From Gammaproteobacteria bacterium HGW-Gammaproteobacteria-13 (GTDB taxonomy: Bacteria; Pseudomonadota; Gammaproteobacteria; Pseudomonadales; Pseudomonadaceae), in the NCBI GenBank assembly GCA_002840155.1, contig PGZH01000007.1, positions 62,001 through 126,000 of the forward strand: a stretch of 64,000 nucleotides of DNA, read 5' to 3'. Below, piece by piece: positions 9,161 to 20,958 of this stretch (position 1 is its first letter; every line of letters begins with the position of its first letter). Position numbers and translations under genes: made by a program. The notes under the pieces are model-generated. The model saw nothing but the letters and a program-made list of their open reading frames with translations. It was not told the origin of the DNA and made no database searches.

Positions 9161-10912
9161 TCAGAAGTTCACACCAAAGCTCAGGGCAACAAAGTCACGG
9201 TCGACGTTGGTGTTGTAATCACCACCAAAGAAGTCGGTGTAACTGAGGCTGGCGTTATAGGTGTTCTGGTAGTCAGCGTTCAGGCCTAGGCTCACCGCCT
9301 TACTGCCCTCGCTGAAGTTGGGGCCATAACCATCGACGTCATGCGACCAGGCAATGCTCGGCGTCAGGTTGACCCCGGCGAAAACGTTGCTGTACTCGGC
9401 ACTAGCCCGCAGGCGGTAGCCCCAGGAGCTGCTGGTGAAGAAGCCATCGTCATTACACTGATCTGGGTTGGCGGCGTTCACTCCTGCAGTACAGGTCGTG
9501 TTGGGGTTGAGCTGACCAATGCCATAGACCGGATCGCGACCGAAGCGCAGCTCACCAACATCATCATTGATACCGCTGACATGGTTGTACCCCACCTCGC
9601 CCACCAGGGTCAGGCGACTGGCCCCCAGCACTCGGTCGAAAAACTGCACCGCCGATACTTGCGCTTGGGTCACCGGCTTGCGCACGTAGCCGGCCACTTC
9701 CTCACCCACCGCATTGCGCCCATGACCGCTGGTAAATACCGGTGAAAACCCCTGGCGCAGGGAGGCAAAGGTCATGTCCGTGGAGTTGATGCCGATTGGC
9801 ATATTGGGCCGGTAACTGAGTTCACCCGACAACGCCGTACCTTCGATATTGGTCTGGAAACTTACGCCATACAGACGGATATCTTCCGGGTACTCCAGAA
9901 AGTAGCGGGCAGCCTGTGGCGCCCCGGTGCCGACAATGATGCTGCCGCTCGGGGTACGGCTGTGGTAATTCATCGCGTACAGGCCGAACTCAGTGTCATG
10001 TAACGACTCGGCAAACCAGCGCAAGGCAACGCCGAACTGACCGCTATCACGAGCATCACGGTCGCCCGCGCGAGGAATAAAGACGGGATTGCCCGGCGCA
10101 CCGGTGTTGTTTGACGCGTCCGGCGCAACATCAGCCCCGGCTACAACCAGGCGGTCATTACAGCCATCGGCGGCCGTGTCGCTGGGCGCGAAGAACGTTC
10201 CGCAGTTATCGATAACGGTCTGGTCCCACTCCAGCTGGTAGAACGCCTCCATGCTGATGGTGTCGGTCAAGCTCTGCGATACATAGAGCATGTTGACCGG
10301 AATCAGCCCCTCCTTGATCTCTGCGCCGGGCCGGCGGAACGCTGCAGCATCCACGGGGTTGATCGAGTTGATCGAGTTACCGATAAAGGTACTTTCACCC
10401 CAGCTGACCACTTGCTTACCGACCCGCACACTGCCCGGCATGCTGCCCAGGTTGTAGTTGTGATAGATGAAGGCATCGAGAATTTCCGCCCCGGAGGCTT
10501 GTGCCGCAGTCTTGCGATTGTGGTCATCGATGTCATACAGCAGTCGGCTTTCGTCCTTGGTCTCGAAGTCGTACCAATACTTGCCGCGAATAAACACGCC
10601 GGTGTCGCCGTACTTCAATTCAAGGTCGTGAATACCTTTGAATATCTTCGAAAAGGTTTCACCTTTCTTGAAGTTCAGGCGGCCGTCATCGTTGGTCTGA
10701 GAAGACGCCTTGCCACCGTTGCGCGTGCCGATAAAGTCGGGATCGGCACCACGCACGCTCCAACTGGCCCCCACAGAAAGCGATGAGTCGAACTGCGCTT
10801 CGACCTCACCGATATTGAATGTAATAGCCTGGACAGGCGCGACACAGCCAACAGCAATGGCAATCGCCAAAACGCTGGGCTGGAAGATGGCATGTCTTGT
10901 TCTTGTTCTCAT
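9161..10912 (-). CDS. DUF1302 domain outer-membrane protein
   Basis: A 583-residue protein with a signal peptide (cleavage after about residue 27, PVQA-I) followed by many alternating beta-strand patterns and a C-terminal phenylalanine (SFGVNF), as expected for an outer-membrane beta-barrel. Recognisable DUF1302 features are VGKQVVSWGEST, NSINPVDAAAFRRPGAEIKEGLIP and the SFSLTDTISMEAFYQ-like region. The family is porin-like. It lies 29 bases upstream of the DUF1329 gene on the same strand, so they form an operon. The start at 10,912 follows AGGAGAG; the reading frame extends to 10,951 without a better site. Confidence 0.88.
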   Translation of the reverse strand: MRTRTRHAIFQPSVLAIAIAVGCVAPVQAITFNIGEVEAQFDSSLSVGASWSVRGADPDFIGTRNGGKASSQTNDDGRLNFKKGETFSKIFKGIHDLELKYGDTGVFIRGKYWYDFETKDESRLLYDIDDHNRKTAAQASGAEILDAFIYHNYNLGSMPGSVRVGKQVVSWGESTFIGNSINSINPVDAAAFRRPGAEIKEGLIPVNMLYVSQSLTDTISMEAFYQLEWDQTVIDNCGTFFAPSDTAADGCNDRLVVAGADVAPDASNNTGAPGNPVFIPRAGDRDARDSGQFGVALRWFAESLHDTEFGLYAMNYHSRTPSGSIIVGTGAPQAARYFLEYPEDIRLYGVSFQTNIEGTALSGELSYRPNMPIGINSTDMTFASLRQGFSPVFTSGHGRNAVGEEVAGYVRKPVTQAQVSAVQFFDRVLGASRLTLVGEVGYNHVSGINDDVGELRFGRDPVYGIGQLNPNTTCTAGVNAANPDQCNDDGFFTSSSWGYRLRASAEYSNVFAGVNLTPSIAWSHDVDGYGPNFSEGSKAVSLGLNADYQNTYNASLSYTDFFGGDYNTNVDRDFVALSFGVNF

Positions 10913-11195
10913 GCGGCTCTCCTGGAAAGCGGGTTTCGTGTTGAGGCCCACACGCTACCCAGCCCCCCGCCAGCGGATAAGCGCCCGAAAGAGGTATTTG
11001 CCCCGTCAGCCGAAAGAGTGAATACGCCTCTGGAAAGCCGCTCTCCCGCCGGCCCATGGACCGTTTCAATGGCGCTTTATAGGGTGGGTGAATGGCCACG
11101 GCGGCTCGGCAAGGCAATTGGCCGCTGCTGGCGTTGCAACGAAGGCAGCGCTACGGCAGCTGCGCCGGGCCTGATCGCTGGCTCCGCCAAGACAT
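10913..11195. other. Left part of the divergent intergenic region, no gene seen
   Basis: This 283-base stretch should carry the promoter of the DUF1302-DUF1329 operon. I found no clear sigma-70 hexamer pair, no ORF with a ribosome binding site and no strong hairpin. The right part of the same gap holds the gcv control sites listed separately. Confidence 0.4.
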
Positions 11196-11213
11196 CGTAT
11201 CGATTTAAATACA
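11196..11213 (-). promoter_or_regulatory. Candidate GcsR (TyrR-like) binding site 1
   Basis: The 18-base sequence CGTATCGATTTAAATACA reads on the minus strand as TGTATTT-AAAT-CGATACG. This resembles the TGTAACG-N4-CGTTCCG repeats that I recall being reported upstream of the orthologous P. aeruginosa gcvH2 operon. It begins 181 bases upstream of the sigma-54 promoter, a normal enhancer distance. Confidence 0.5.
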
Positions 11214-11214
11214 C

Positions 11215-11232
11215 CGTAATGAAAGCGACACA
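11215..11232 (-). promoter_or_regulatory. Candidate GcsR (TyrR-like) binding site 2
   Basis: CGTAATGAAAGCGACACA, on the minus strand TGTGTCG-CTTT-CATTACG, has the same 7-4-7 layout as site 1 and starts 19 bases after it. This places both sites on nearly the same helical register as a tandem enhancer. Confidence 0.5.
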
Positions 11233-11294
11233 AAGCGTTCAGCCCGCGACGCCAGAGCCTTTGCGCTGTGCCTTATGGATGAATCGATCATGCG

Positions 11295-11312
11295 CGTATC
11301 GAAATCGCTACA
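11295..11312 (-). promoter_or_regulatory. Candidate GcsR (TyrR-like) binding site 3
   Basis: CGTATCGAAATCGCTACA, on the minus strand TGTAGCG-ATTT-CGATACG, is the closest of the three to the recalled consensus. It lies 65 bases upstream of the sigma-54 -24 element and 63 bases after site 2, so it is separated from the tandem pair. Confidence 0.52.
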
Positions 11313-11376
11313 TAAGCAGCAAAGACGAATACATAAAAACAGCTTAAGTTATTGTTTTTATTGATAAAAATAACAA

Positions 11377-11392
11377 TGGCACCTACTTTGCT
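11377..11392 (+). promoter_or_regulatory. Sigma-54 promoter of the gcv operon
   Basis: TGGCACCTACTTTGCT is an exact match to the sigma-54 consensus TGGCAC-N5-TTGCW, with the GG and GC at the required spacing. It lies 93 bases upstream of gcvH in an AT-rich stretch. Transcription from it would need an enhancer-binding protein, consistent with GcsR control of the equivalent P. aeruginosa operon. Confidence 0.9.
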
Positions 11393-11484
11393 ATGGTCTT
11401 TCCACCTTCCGCTCGTGCCCGGCACGCGCGTCCAGCACATCGCCCCCAGCAGAAAGGGCGAGTCACCACCCTTGAGGAGTTCAC

Positions 11485-11868
11485 ATGAGCGAATTGCGTT
11501 TTACCGTTGAGCACGAATGGCTGCGTCAGGATGCCGATGGTCTGGTTACCGTGGGCATCACTGCCTATGCCCAGGAAGCCCTGGGTGACGTGGTGTTCGT
11601 GCAGCTGCCGGAAGCCCAGAGCTACGCCGAGGGTGACGAAGTGGCCGTGCTGGAATCGGTAAAAGCTGCAAGCAATATCGCCATGCCGCTGGACGGTGAG
11701 GTGGTTGAGGTCAATGGCGAGCTAGAATCCAGCCCTGAGCTGGTCAACGAAGATCCCCTGGGCAAGGGTTGGTTCTTCCGTTTCCGTCCGGCCAATGCCA
11801 GCGCGGTAGCCGACCTGCTCGACCAGGCCGCCTACGAGCGCCTGCTCAACGCCAATGCTGACGCCTGA
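11485..11868 (+). CDS. gcvH: Glycine cleavage system H protein
   Basis: A 127-residue lipoyl carrier that shuttles the aminomethyl group from the P protein to the T protein. The lipoylated lysine is K60 in the motif ESVKAAS, preceded by the GDEVAVL strand of the lipoyl hairpin. Length is normal for GcvH. The ATG is preceded by GAGGAG. It is the first gene of a five-gene set gcvH-gcvP-glyA-sdaA-gcvT, whose order equals that of the P. aeruginosa gcs2 operon, so this is probably the GcvH2 paralogue. The sigma-54 promoter and candidate activator sites lie directly upstream. Confidence 0.96.
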   Translation: MSELRFTVEHEWLRQDADGLVTVGITAYAQEALGDVVFVQLPEAQSYAEGDEVAVLESVKAASNIAMPLDGEVVEVNGELESSPELVNEDPLGKGWFFRFRPANASAVADLLDQAAYERLLNANADA

Positions 11869-11877
11869 GAGATTGTG

Positions 11878-14730
<2,853 letters not shown>

Positions 14731-14746
14731 GGCAAAGCTACAAAAC

Positions 14747-14868
14747 CGTAGGATGGGTTGAGCGCAGCGATACCCATCACAGCACCGCGTATCCAGCAAC
14801 GATGGGTTACGCGGCGCTCAACAAAGGTGTCGTCGGCATGTTCAGTGCCATGCGCCGCCCATCCTACG
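14747..14868. repeat. REP-like inverted repeat inside the gcv operon
   Basis: GTAGGATGGG at 14,748 pairs with CCCATCCTACGG ending at 14,868, with a second inner pair ATGGGTT..AACCCAT-like. The left half shares the TTGAGCGCAGCGA core found at 38,292 and 41,829. Transcribed between gcvP and glyA, it would form a long hairpin that could protect or process the upstream mRNA. Confidence 0.7.
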
Positions 14869-14950
14869 GCTCTATTTACCCAAGAATTTCGACTCACCTC
14901 TACCCGAGGCGGGTTAGCTGCACCTCATATAAAAACCAGAGGGCCTCACC

Positions 14951-16204
14951 ATGTTTAGCAAGCACGACCAACTGCAAGGCTTTGACAACGCCCTGCTCGC
15001 CGCGATCAACGCCGAAGAGCAGCGCCAGGAAGACCATATCGAGCTGATTGCCTCGGAAAACTATTGCAGCCAGCGCGTCATGCAGGCCCAGGGCAGCGGC
15101 CTGACCAACAAGTACGCCGAAGGCTATCCGGGTAAGCGTTACTACGGCGGTTGCGAGCATGTCGACAAGGTCGAGGCCCTGGCCATCGAGCGCGCCAAGC
15201 AGTTGTTCGGCGCGGACTACGCCAACGTGCAGCCGCACTCCGGTTCTTCCGCCAACAGCGCGGTGTACCTGGCCTTGCTGAATGCTGGCGATACCATTCT
15301 CGGCATGAGCCTGGCCCACGGCGGCCACCTGACCCACGGCGCCAAGGTGTCGTCCTCCGGCAAGCTGTACAACGCGGTGCAGTACGGCATCGACGAGAAC
15401 GGCCTGATCGATTACGCCGAAGTCGAGCGACTGGCCGTCGAGCACAAACCGAAGATGATCGTCGCCGGTTTCAGCGCCTATTCGCGCACCCTGGATTTCG
15501 CCCGCTTCCGCGCCATCGCGGACAAAGTCGGTGCGCTGCTGTTTGTCGATATGGCCCACGTGGCTGGCCTGGTAGCGGCCGGCCTGTATCCGAATCCGCT
15601 GCCCTTTGCCGATGTGGTGACCACCACCACCCACAAGACCCTGCGCGGCCCGCGCGGCGGTTTGATCCTGGCCAAGGCCAATGAAGAGATCGAGAAGAAG
15701 CTCAACTCCGCCGTGTTCCCCGGCAGCCAGGGCGGCCCGTTGATGCATGTGATCGCGGCCAAGGCGGTGTGTTTCAAGGAAGCGCTGGAGCCTGGCTTCA
15801 AGGCCTACCAGCAGCAGGTGATCAACAACGCCCAGGCCATGGCCGAAGTGTTCGTTGCGCGCGGCTATGACGTGGTCTCCGGCGGCACCGACAATCACCT
15901 GATGCTGGTCAGCCTGATCAAGCAGGGCCTCACCGGCAAGGCCGCCGACGCAGCCCTTGGGGCGGCGCATATAACGGTGAACAAGAACGCCGTACCGAAT
16001 GACCCGCAGTCGCCGTTTGTCACCTCCGGCATCCGTATCGGTACCCCGGCCGTTACCACACGCGGTTTCAAGCAGGGCGAGTGCCGCACCCTGGCCGGCT
16101 GGATCTGCGACATCCTTGATGAGCTGGACAACGCGGCAGTAATCGAGCGCGTTCGTGGTCAGGTTGCGGAGCTATGCGCCAACTTCCCGGTCTACGCTAA
16201 CTAA
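14951..16204 (+). CDS. glyA: Serine hydroxymethyltransferase
   Basis: A 417-residue cytosolic PLP enzyme interconverting serine plus tetrahydrofolate and glycine plus 5,10-methylene-THF. The PLP lysine is K229 in [14 protein letters not shown]; other hallmarks are ELIASENY, the [10 protein letters not shown] loop and HSGSSAN. Length equals the bacterial norm. Placed between gcvP and sdaA, it uses the methylene-THF made by glycine cleavage to convert a second glycine to serine. P. aeruginosa has further glyA copies, so this one is likely the catabolic paralogue. It is separated from gcvP by a 220-base spacer containing a large inverted repeat. Confidence 0.96.
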   Translation: MFSKHDQLQGFDNALLAAINAEEQRQEDHIELIASENYCSQRVMQAQGSGLTNKYAEGYPGKRYYGGCEHVDKVEALAIERAKQLFGADYANVQPHSGSSANSAVYLALLNAGDTILGMSLAHGGHLTHGAKVSSSGKLYNAVQYGIDENGLIDYAEVERLAVEHKPKMIVAGFSAYSRTLDFARFRAIADKVGALLFVDMAHVAGLVAAGLYPNPLPFADVVTTTTHKTLRGPRGGLILAKANEEIEKKLNSAVFPGSQGGPLMHVIAAKAVCFKEALEPGFKAYQQQVINNAQAMAEVFVARGYDVVSGGTDNHLMLVSLIKQGLTGKAADAALGAAHITVNKNAVPNDPQSPFVTSGIRIGTPAVTTRGFKQGECRTLAGWICDILDELDNAAVIERVRGQVAELCANFPVYAN

Positions 16205-16302
16205 GACAGCACGCAATTTTGCCACTCGCGGCGCGGTTATCCAGCGCGCCGCATCATCGCCGCCCCACAAGGGCGGCAGCAAAACACGCAGTCGGAGCAA
16301 GC

Positions 16303-17679
16303 ATGTCACTTAGCGTTTTTGACCTTTTCAAGATCGGCATCGGCCCGTCCAGCTCACACACCGTCGGCCCGATGCTGGCGGCCGTGCGCTTTGCCGAAGG
16401 CCTGCGCCGCGATGATTTACTGGCCACCACCGACAGCCTTAAGGTCGAGCTGTACGGCTCCCTCGGCGCCACCGGCAAGGGCCATGGCAGCGACAAAGCC
16501 GTGCTGCTGGGTCTGGAAGGCGAACAGCCGGACAGCGTCGACACCAGTAAAGTCGACGCCCGCCTGGCGGCGATTCGCAGCAGCGGCGAACTCAATCTGC
16601 TCGGCGAAAAGCCCATCCGTTTTGTCGAAAAACAGCACCTGGCGATGATCCGCAAACCGCTGCCCTTTCACCCCAACGGCATGATCTTTCGCGCCTTCGA
16701 CGCAGCCGGCTTACAGATCCGCTCGCGCGAGTACTATTCGGTGGGCGGTGGTTTCGTCGTCGATGAACAGGCCGCCGGCGCCGATCGCATTGTCGAAGAC
16801 CGCACCGTGCTGCAGTACCCCTTTACCACCGGCAAACAGCTGCTGGCGCATTGCGCCGAACACAACCTGTCGATCAGCCAGGTGATGCTGGCCAACGAAG
16901 CCGCCTGGCGACCTGAAGCCGAAACCCGCGCGCGCCTGCTGCATATCTGGCAGGTGATGCAGGATTGCGTCGAGGCCGGCTGCCGCAACGAAGGCATCAT
17001 GCCCGGCGGCCTCAAGGTCAAACGCCGCGCCGCCGATCTGCACCGTCAGCTGTGCAAAAACCCCGAAGCCGCGCTGCGTGACGCCCTCAGCGTGCTCGAC
17101 TGGGTCAACCTCTACGCCCTGGCAGTGAACGAGGAAAACGCCAGCGGCGGCCGCGTGGTCACTGCGCCAACCAATGGCGCGGCCGGTATCGTGCCGGCGG
17201 TGCTGCATTACTACAGCCGCTTTATCCCCAGTTCCAACGACGACGGCGTGGTGCGCTTTCTGCTCACTGCCGCCGCCATCGGCATCCTCTATAAAGAAAA
17301 CGCCTCGATCTCCGGTGCCGAAGTCGGCTGCCAGGGCGAAGTCGGCGTGGCCTGTTCGATGGCCGCCGGCGCCTTGTGCGAAGTGCTGGGCGGCAGCGTC
17401 AATCAGGTGGAAAACGCCGCCGAGATCGGCATGGAACACAACCTAGGCCTGACCTGCGACCCCATCGGCGGCCTGGTGCAAGTACCCTGCATTGAACGCA
17501 ACGCCATGGGCTCGGTGAAGGCGATCAACGCCGCGCGCATGGCCCTGCGCGGCGACGGCCAGCACTTCGTTTCGCTGGATAAAGTGATCCGCACCATGCG
17601 CCAGACCGGTGCCGACATGAACAACAAGTACAAGGAAACCGCCCGCGGTGGCCTGGCCGTAAATATTGTCGAGTGCTAA
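16303..17679 (+). CDS. sdaA: L-serine ammonia-lyase (iron-sulfur, single chain)
   Basis: A 458-residue enzyme deaminating serine to pyruvate and ammonia, the exit step of this glycine-catabolic operon. It has the N-terminal beta domain motif [13 protein letters not shown] and, in the alpha domain, glycine-rich segments with conserved cysteines ([15 protein letters not shown] and [12 protein letters not shown]) that would bind the oxygen-sensitive 4Fe-4S cluster. The start is ATG 16,303, with GGAG 5 bases upstream; the frame extends to 16,219 but without a ribosome binding site. It follows glyA by 98 bases. Confidence 0.95.
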   Translation: MSLSVFDLFKIGIGPSSSHTVGPMLAAVRFAEGLRRDDLLATTDSLKVELYGSLGATGKGHGSDKAVLLGLEGEQPDSVDTSKVDARLAAIRSSGELNLLGEKPIRFVEKQHLAMIRKPLPFHPNGMIFRAFDAAGLQIRSREYYSVGGGFVVDEQAAGADRIVEDRTVLQYPFTTGKQLLAHCAEHNLSISQVMLANEAAWRPEAETRARLLHIWQVMQDCVEAGCRNEGIMPGGLKVKRRAADLHRQLCKNPEAALRDALSVLDWVNLYALAVNEENASGGRVVTAPTNGAAGIVPAVLHYYSRFIPSSNDDGVVRFLLTAAAIGILYKENASISGAEVGCQGEVGVACSMAAGALCEVLGGSVNQVENAAEIGMEHNLGLTCDPIGGLVQVPCIERNAMGSVKAINAARMALRGDGQHFVSLDKVIRTMRQTGADMNNKYKETARGGLAVNIVEC

Positions 17680-17700
17680 AGCCAACAACCATACACCCCT

Positions 17701-17780
17701 GTAGGAGCGGGCCATGCCCGCGAAAATCGCTGCCAAAAAGCATCGCGGGCATGGAACTAGGCGTCGCCCCCGCTCCTACG
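17701..17780. repeat. Pseudomonas REP pair, GTAGGAGCGGGC type
   Basis: GTAGGAGCGGGCCATGCCCGCGA at the left and CGCGGGCATG...CCCCGCTCCTAC at the right form the classic Pseudomonas REP palindrome pair. It lies between sdaA and gcvT within the operon, so it would be transcribed. Confidence 0.85.
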
Positions 17781-17823
17781 ATAAATCTCTATCCGTCACA
17801 CAGACTTAGTTTTGGAGAACCGC

Positions 17824-18948
17824 ATGACCACTGAAACCCTGGCGAAAACCCCACTACACGCCCTGCATATCGAACTGGGCGCGCGCATGGTGCCGTTCGC
17901 CGGCTACGACATGCCGGTGCAGTACCCGCTGGGGGTGATGAAGGAACACCTGCACACCCGCGAAGCCGCCGGCCTGTTCGACGTTTCGCATATGGGCCAG
18001 ATCGTCCTGCGTGGCGCGAATGCCGCCAAGGCCCTGGAAACCCTGGTGCCGGTGGACATCATCGACCTGCCGGTGGGCATGCAGCGCTATGCCATGTTTA
18101 CCGATGACAACGGCGGCATCCTTGACGACCTGATGGTCGCCAACCTGGGTGACGACACGCTGTTCCTGGTGGTCAACGCCGCTTGCAAGGACCAGGACCT
18201 GGCCCACCTGCAAAAGCATATTGGCAGCCAGTGTGAGATCGAAAGCCTGTTTGAAGCACGCGCACTGTTGGCGCTGCAAGGCCCGAAAGCCGTCGACGTG
18301 CTGGCGCGCCTGGCCCCAGAAGTGGCCAAGATGACCTTTATGCAATTCGCCCCAGTGCGTCTGCTCGGTGTCGACTGCTACGTCAGCCGCTCCGGCTACA
18401 CCGGCGAAGACGGCTTCGAAATATCGGTGCCGGCCACCCACGCCGAAACCCTGGCGCGCAGCCTGCTGGCCGAACCTGAAGTAGCCGCCATCGGCCTCGG
18501 CGCACGCGACTCGCTGCGTCTGGAAGCCGGTCTGTGCCTGTACGGCCACGACATGAGCACCAGCACCACGCCGATCGAGGCCAGCCTGCTGTGGGCCATG
18601 TCCAAACCACGTCGCGCCGATGGCGCCCGTGCTGGCGGCTTCCCGGGTGCCGAGCGGATCTTCGCCCAGCAACAGCAAGGCGTTGCCAGCAAGCGCGTCG
18701 GCCTGCTGCCGCAGGAGCGTGTACCAGTGCGTGAAGGCGCGGAGATCGTCGATGCCGACGGCACTGTGATCGGCACCGTATGCAGCGGCGGCTTCGGCCC
18801 GACCCTGGCTGCGCCGGTGGCCATGGGCTATGTGCAGAGCAGCCATATCGCCCTGGATACCGAGGTATGGGCCATGGTGCGCGGCAAGCGCGTGGCGATG
18901 AAAGTGGCCAAAACCCCGTTTGTGCCGCAGCGTTACTACCGCGGCTAA
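17824..18948 (+). CDS. gcvT: Glycine cleavage system T protein (aminomethyltransferase)
   Basis: A 374-residue enzyme that transfers the one-carbon unit from aminomethyl-GcvH to tetrahydrofolate, releasing ammonia and making 5,10-methylene-THF. Recognisable features are VPFAGYDMPVQY, FDVSHMGQ, the folate-binding SRSGYTGEDGFE segment and GARDSLRLEAGLCLYG. The ATG at 17,824 has GGAG upstream; an in-frame TTG at 17,812 is less likely. It is the last gene of the operon, set apart by a REP pair. The glycine cleavage L protein (lpd) is not in the window. Confidence 0.95.
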   Translation: MTTETLAKTPLHALHIELGARMVPFAGYDMPVQYPLGVMKEHLHTREAAGLFDVSHMGQIVLRGANAAKALETLVPVDIIDLPVGMQRYAMFTDDNGGILDDLMVANLGDDTLFLVVNAACKDQDLAHLQKHIGSQCEIESLFEARALLALQGPKAVDVLARLAPEVAKMTFMQFAPVRLLGVDCYVSRSGYTGEDGFEISVPATHAETLARSLLAEPEVAAIGLGARDSLRLEAGLCLYGHDMSTSTTPIEASLLWAMSKPRRADGARAGGFPGAERIFAQQQQGVASKRVGLLPQERVPVREGAEIVDADGTVIGTVCSGGFGPTLAAPVAMGYVQSSHIALDTEVWAMVRGKRVAMKVAKTPFVPQRYYRG

Positions 18949-18957
18949 AGCCCGCAC

Positions 18958-19025
18958 GTAGCCCGGATGCAACTCGGGGCATCGGTGGTGGCCATTCGGC
19001 CATCCCCGGATTGCATCCGGGCTAC
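18958..19025. repeat. Inverted repeat GTAGCCCGGATGCAA type
   Basis: GTAGCCCGGATGCAA at the left and its perfect inverse TTGCATCCGGGCTAC at the right enclose a short hairpin-rich centre. A second copy of the same family lies at 61,071-61,137. It occupies the convergent gap after gcvT, where it may serve as a transcription barrier. Confidence 0.8.
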
Positions 19026-19040
19026 TCGTTAACCGCTTCG

Positions 19041-20174
19041 CTACTCGCGCAGCTGCCCAACCATGGCGGCGGCCACGCTCAGTACATCCTTGCCCAGCTG
19101 CATAGAACGCGCACCACTCCAGCCGGTGTGCGGGTTGGGACGATCGTCGTGATCCTTGAACGGCATTTCGATGGTAAAGGCCAGGCAATCGAACTCCATG
19201 CCGACGGCGTTGCAGGCCAGGCTGGTGTTGGCCTGGCCGAACTGATCGGGGGTGTAGCCGAAGGCGGTCTGGAACTCGGCGCCGTTATCGATCAGCAACT
19301 GCTTGAACTGGTTTTCCAGACGTTGCAGACGCGGGCTATAGCCGGGGTTGCCTTCACAGCCGGCGACAAACACATGAGGAATTTCCTCGTCGCCGTGGAT
19401 ATCCAGAAACAGATCGACGCCCACAGCGCGCATCTGCTGCTGGACGAAATACACCTCGGGGCTGTCCGTCTCACTAGCCGACTGCCAGGCGCGGTTAAGG
19501 TCACACCCAGCGACGTTGGTACGCAGATGGCCACGGAAGGCGCCGTCCGGATTCATATTCGGCACCAGGTACAGATCGGCCTGCTCCAGCAGGTTATTTA
19601 GCTCGGCATCATCGCGCCGCTGCAGGCGCTCAAGCAGCCCCTGCATAAACCACTCGGCCATATGCTCGCCGGGATGCTGCTGGGCGATCAGCCAAATATT
19701 GCGCTGCGCCTGCGGGTTGCGGCTGATGCGCAGCAACTCGATAGGTCGGCCCTCGATGCTCTTACCCGTGGCAAACAGCTCGGCGCCAGCCAGGCGCTGC
19801 GCATCCTCGATCAACTGGCTATGACGCTCGCGACTGTAGGGCTCGAAATAGGCGAACCAGATCTGCCCGTGCTGCGGCTCAATATCGAAACTCAGCGCGC
19901 CCTCTGCAAAGCGGCTGGGCACCCGAAACCAATCGCGCTGATCGTAAGAGGCCACGGCGTGGTAACCGCTCCAGGCATTCGGGTAAGACGACTGCCCGGC
20001 ATTGCCCAGACTAAAGCCGTAACGCTGCCCAGGCTGCAAACCTTCAACCTTGAAGTGGAACCACTGGAAATGCCCACTGTTGAGATCGGGGCGAATCGCC
20101 AGCTGCACCTGCTGCGGGTTGCTGGCGTCGATGACCTCAATATTGCCGCTGTCGAAGTTGGAGCTGATCTGCAT
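19041..20174 (-). CDS. M14-family carboxypeptidase, cytosolic type
   Basis: A 377-residue zinc peptidase without a signal peptide. The N-terminal 120 residues form the beta-sandwich typical of cytosolic carboxypeptidases. The M14 catalytic part shows the zinc motif HPGE (H167, E170), NPDGA, the CDLNRAW substrate loop, the third zinc ligand region DIHGDEE and the general base in FTIEMPF. Eukaryotic relatives trim C-terminal glutamates; bacterial substrates are unknown. ATG 20,174 follows GAGGT by 4 bases; the longer frame reaching 20,318 overlaps the divergent promoter region and lacks the fold's features. Confidence 0.85.
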   Translation of the reverse strand: MQISSNFDSGNIEVIDASNPQQVQLAIRPDLNSGHFQWFHFKVEGLQPGQRYGFSLGNAGQSSYPNAWSGYHAVASYDQRDWFRVPSRFAEGALSFDIEPQHGQIWFAYFEPYSRERHSQLIEDAQRLAGAELFATGKSIEGRPIELLRISRNPQAQRNIWLIAQQHPGEHMAEWFMQGLLERLQRRDDAELNNLLEQADLYLVPNMNPDGAFRGHLRTNVAGCDLNRAWQSASETDSPEVYFVQQQMRAVGVDLFLDIHGDEEIPHVFVAGCEGNPGYSPRLQRLENQFKQLLIDNGAEFQTAFGYTPDQFGQANTSLACNAVGMEFDCLAFTIEMPFKDHDDRPNPHTGWSGARSMQLGKDVLSVAAAMVGQLRE

Positions 20175-20403
20175 GGATACCTCGAAGGCCTGGATGCATG
20201 GAGAGACGCGAAGATGAGCAAGAATCGCAGCTCTGTCGCGCGGGCGAAACGCTGCAGGCGACAAACTGATATGGATTCTGCAGTCCGCCGAGCTGCCGAC
20301 AGCTCGACCGCCGCGCAACTTGCCCGCATGCCTGTAGTCTTGTGTATACCCGCTACAGATTCGACTTAACGCTCAACGCCATATCAAGGGAGCAGCAATC
20401 CGC

Positions 20404-20949
20404 ATGAATATTGCGCCACTACGCCACCACCCGCTGTTGTTGCTGCTCTGCGCAGGCCTGCTGCTGGGCGGTTGCGCCAGCCAGCCGGAACAAAGCCAAA
20501 CCGAACAGCCCGCCCAGCAAACCGATGCCCCCCGCGAAAACAACGCCGCCGAGGCTAACCTGCGCAGCCAGGCCAACCGCGGCGACCTCGATAGCCAGTT
20601 CCAGCTCGGCAGCCTGTACTTCGTCGGCAAGCCGAACAAGGACCTCAAGCAGGCCGAATACTGGTGGAAGCTCGCCGCCGACAAAGGCCACGCCATGGCC
20701 GCAGTCAGTCTGGCCTACCTGTATACCGGCCGCGACAACCCGGACTTCAACAACCCGCCGCAGATGCTCAAGTACCTCAACCAGTCCGCCGCCGGCGGCA
20801 ACCCGATGGCCCAGCACATCCTCGGCAACCTCTACCTGCGTGGCGAACAAGGCGTGCCGTTGGACGCCAACCAGGCCCGGCGCCTGTTTACCAGCGCCTG
20901 CCAGCAGAACTACAGCGCCAGCTGCACAGCGCTGCAGGAAATGCCCTGA
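20404..20949 (+). CDS. Lipoprotein with Sel1-like repeats
   Basis: A 181-residue protein with a type II signal peptide; the lipobox LLGGC puts the lipidated cysteine at residue 22. Residues 55-180 hold Sel1/TPR-like repeats of about 36 residues (for example GDLDSQFQLGSLYF, GHAMAAVSLAYLYTG, GNPMAQHILGNLYLRG), which mediate protein-protein contacts. A proline/glutamine/glutamate-rich linker joins lipid anchor and repeats. Likely periplasmic, tethered to a membrane. Monocistronic, convergent with the next small lipoprotein gene 9 bases away. Confidence 0.85.
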   Translation: MNIAPLRHHPLLLLLCAGLLLGGCASQPEQSQTEQPAQQTDAPRENNAAEANLRSQANRGDLDSQFQLGSLYFVGKPNKDLKQAEYWWKLAADKGHAMAAVSLAYLYTGRDNPDFNNPPQMLKYLNQSAAGGNPMAQHILGNLYLRGEQGVPLDANQARRLFTSACQQNYSASCTALQEMP

Positions 20950-20958
20950 AACCTCGAA

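Noticed and set aside
14900..15970. A 356-residue minus-strand frame opposite glyA
   Set aside because: Shadow of glyA with low-complexity His/Gly/Gln composition; no start signal.
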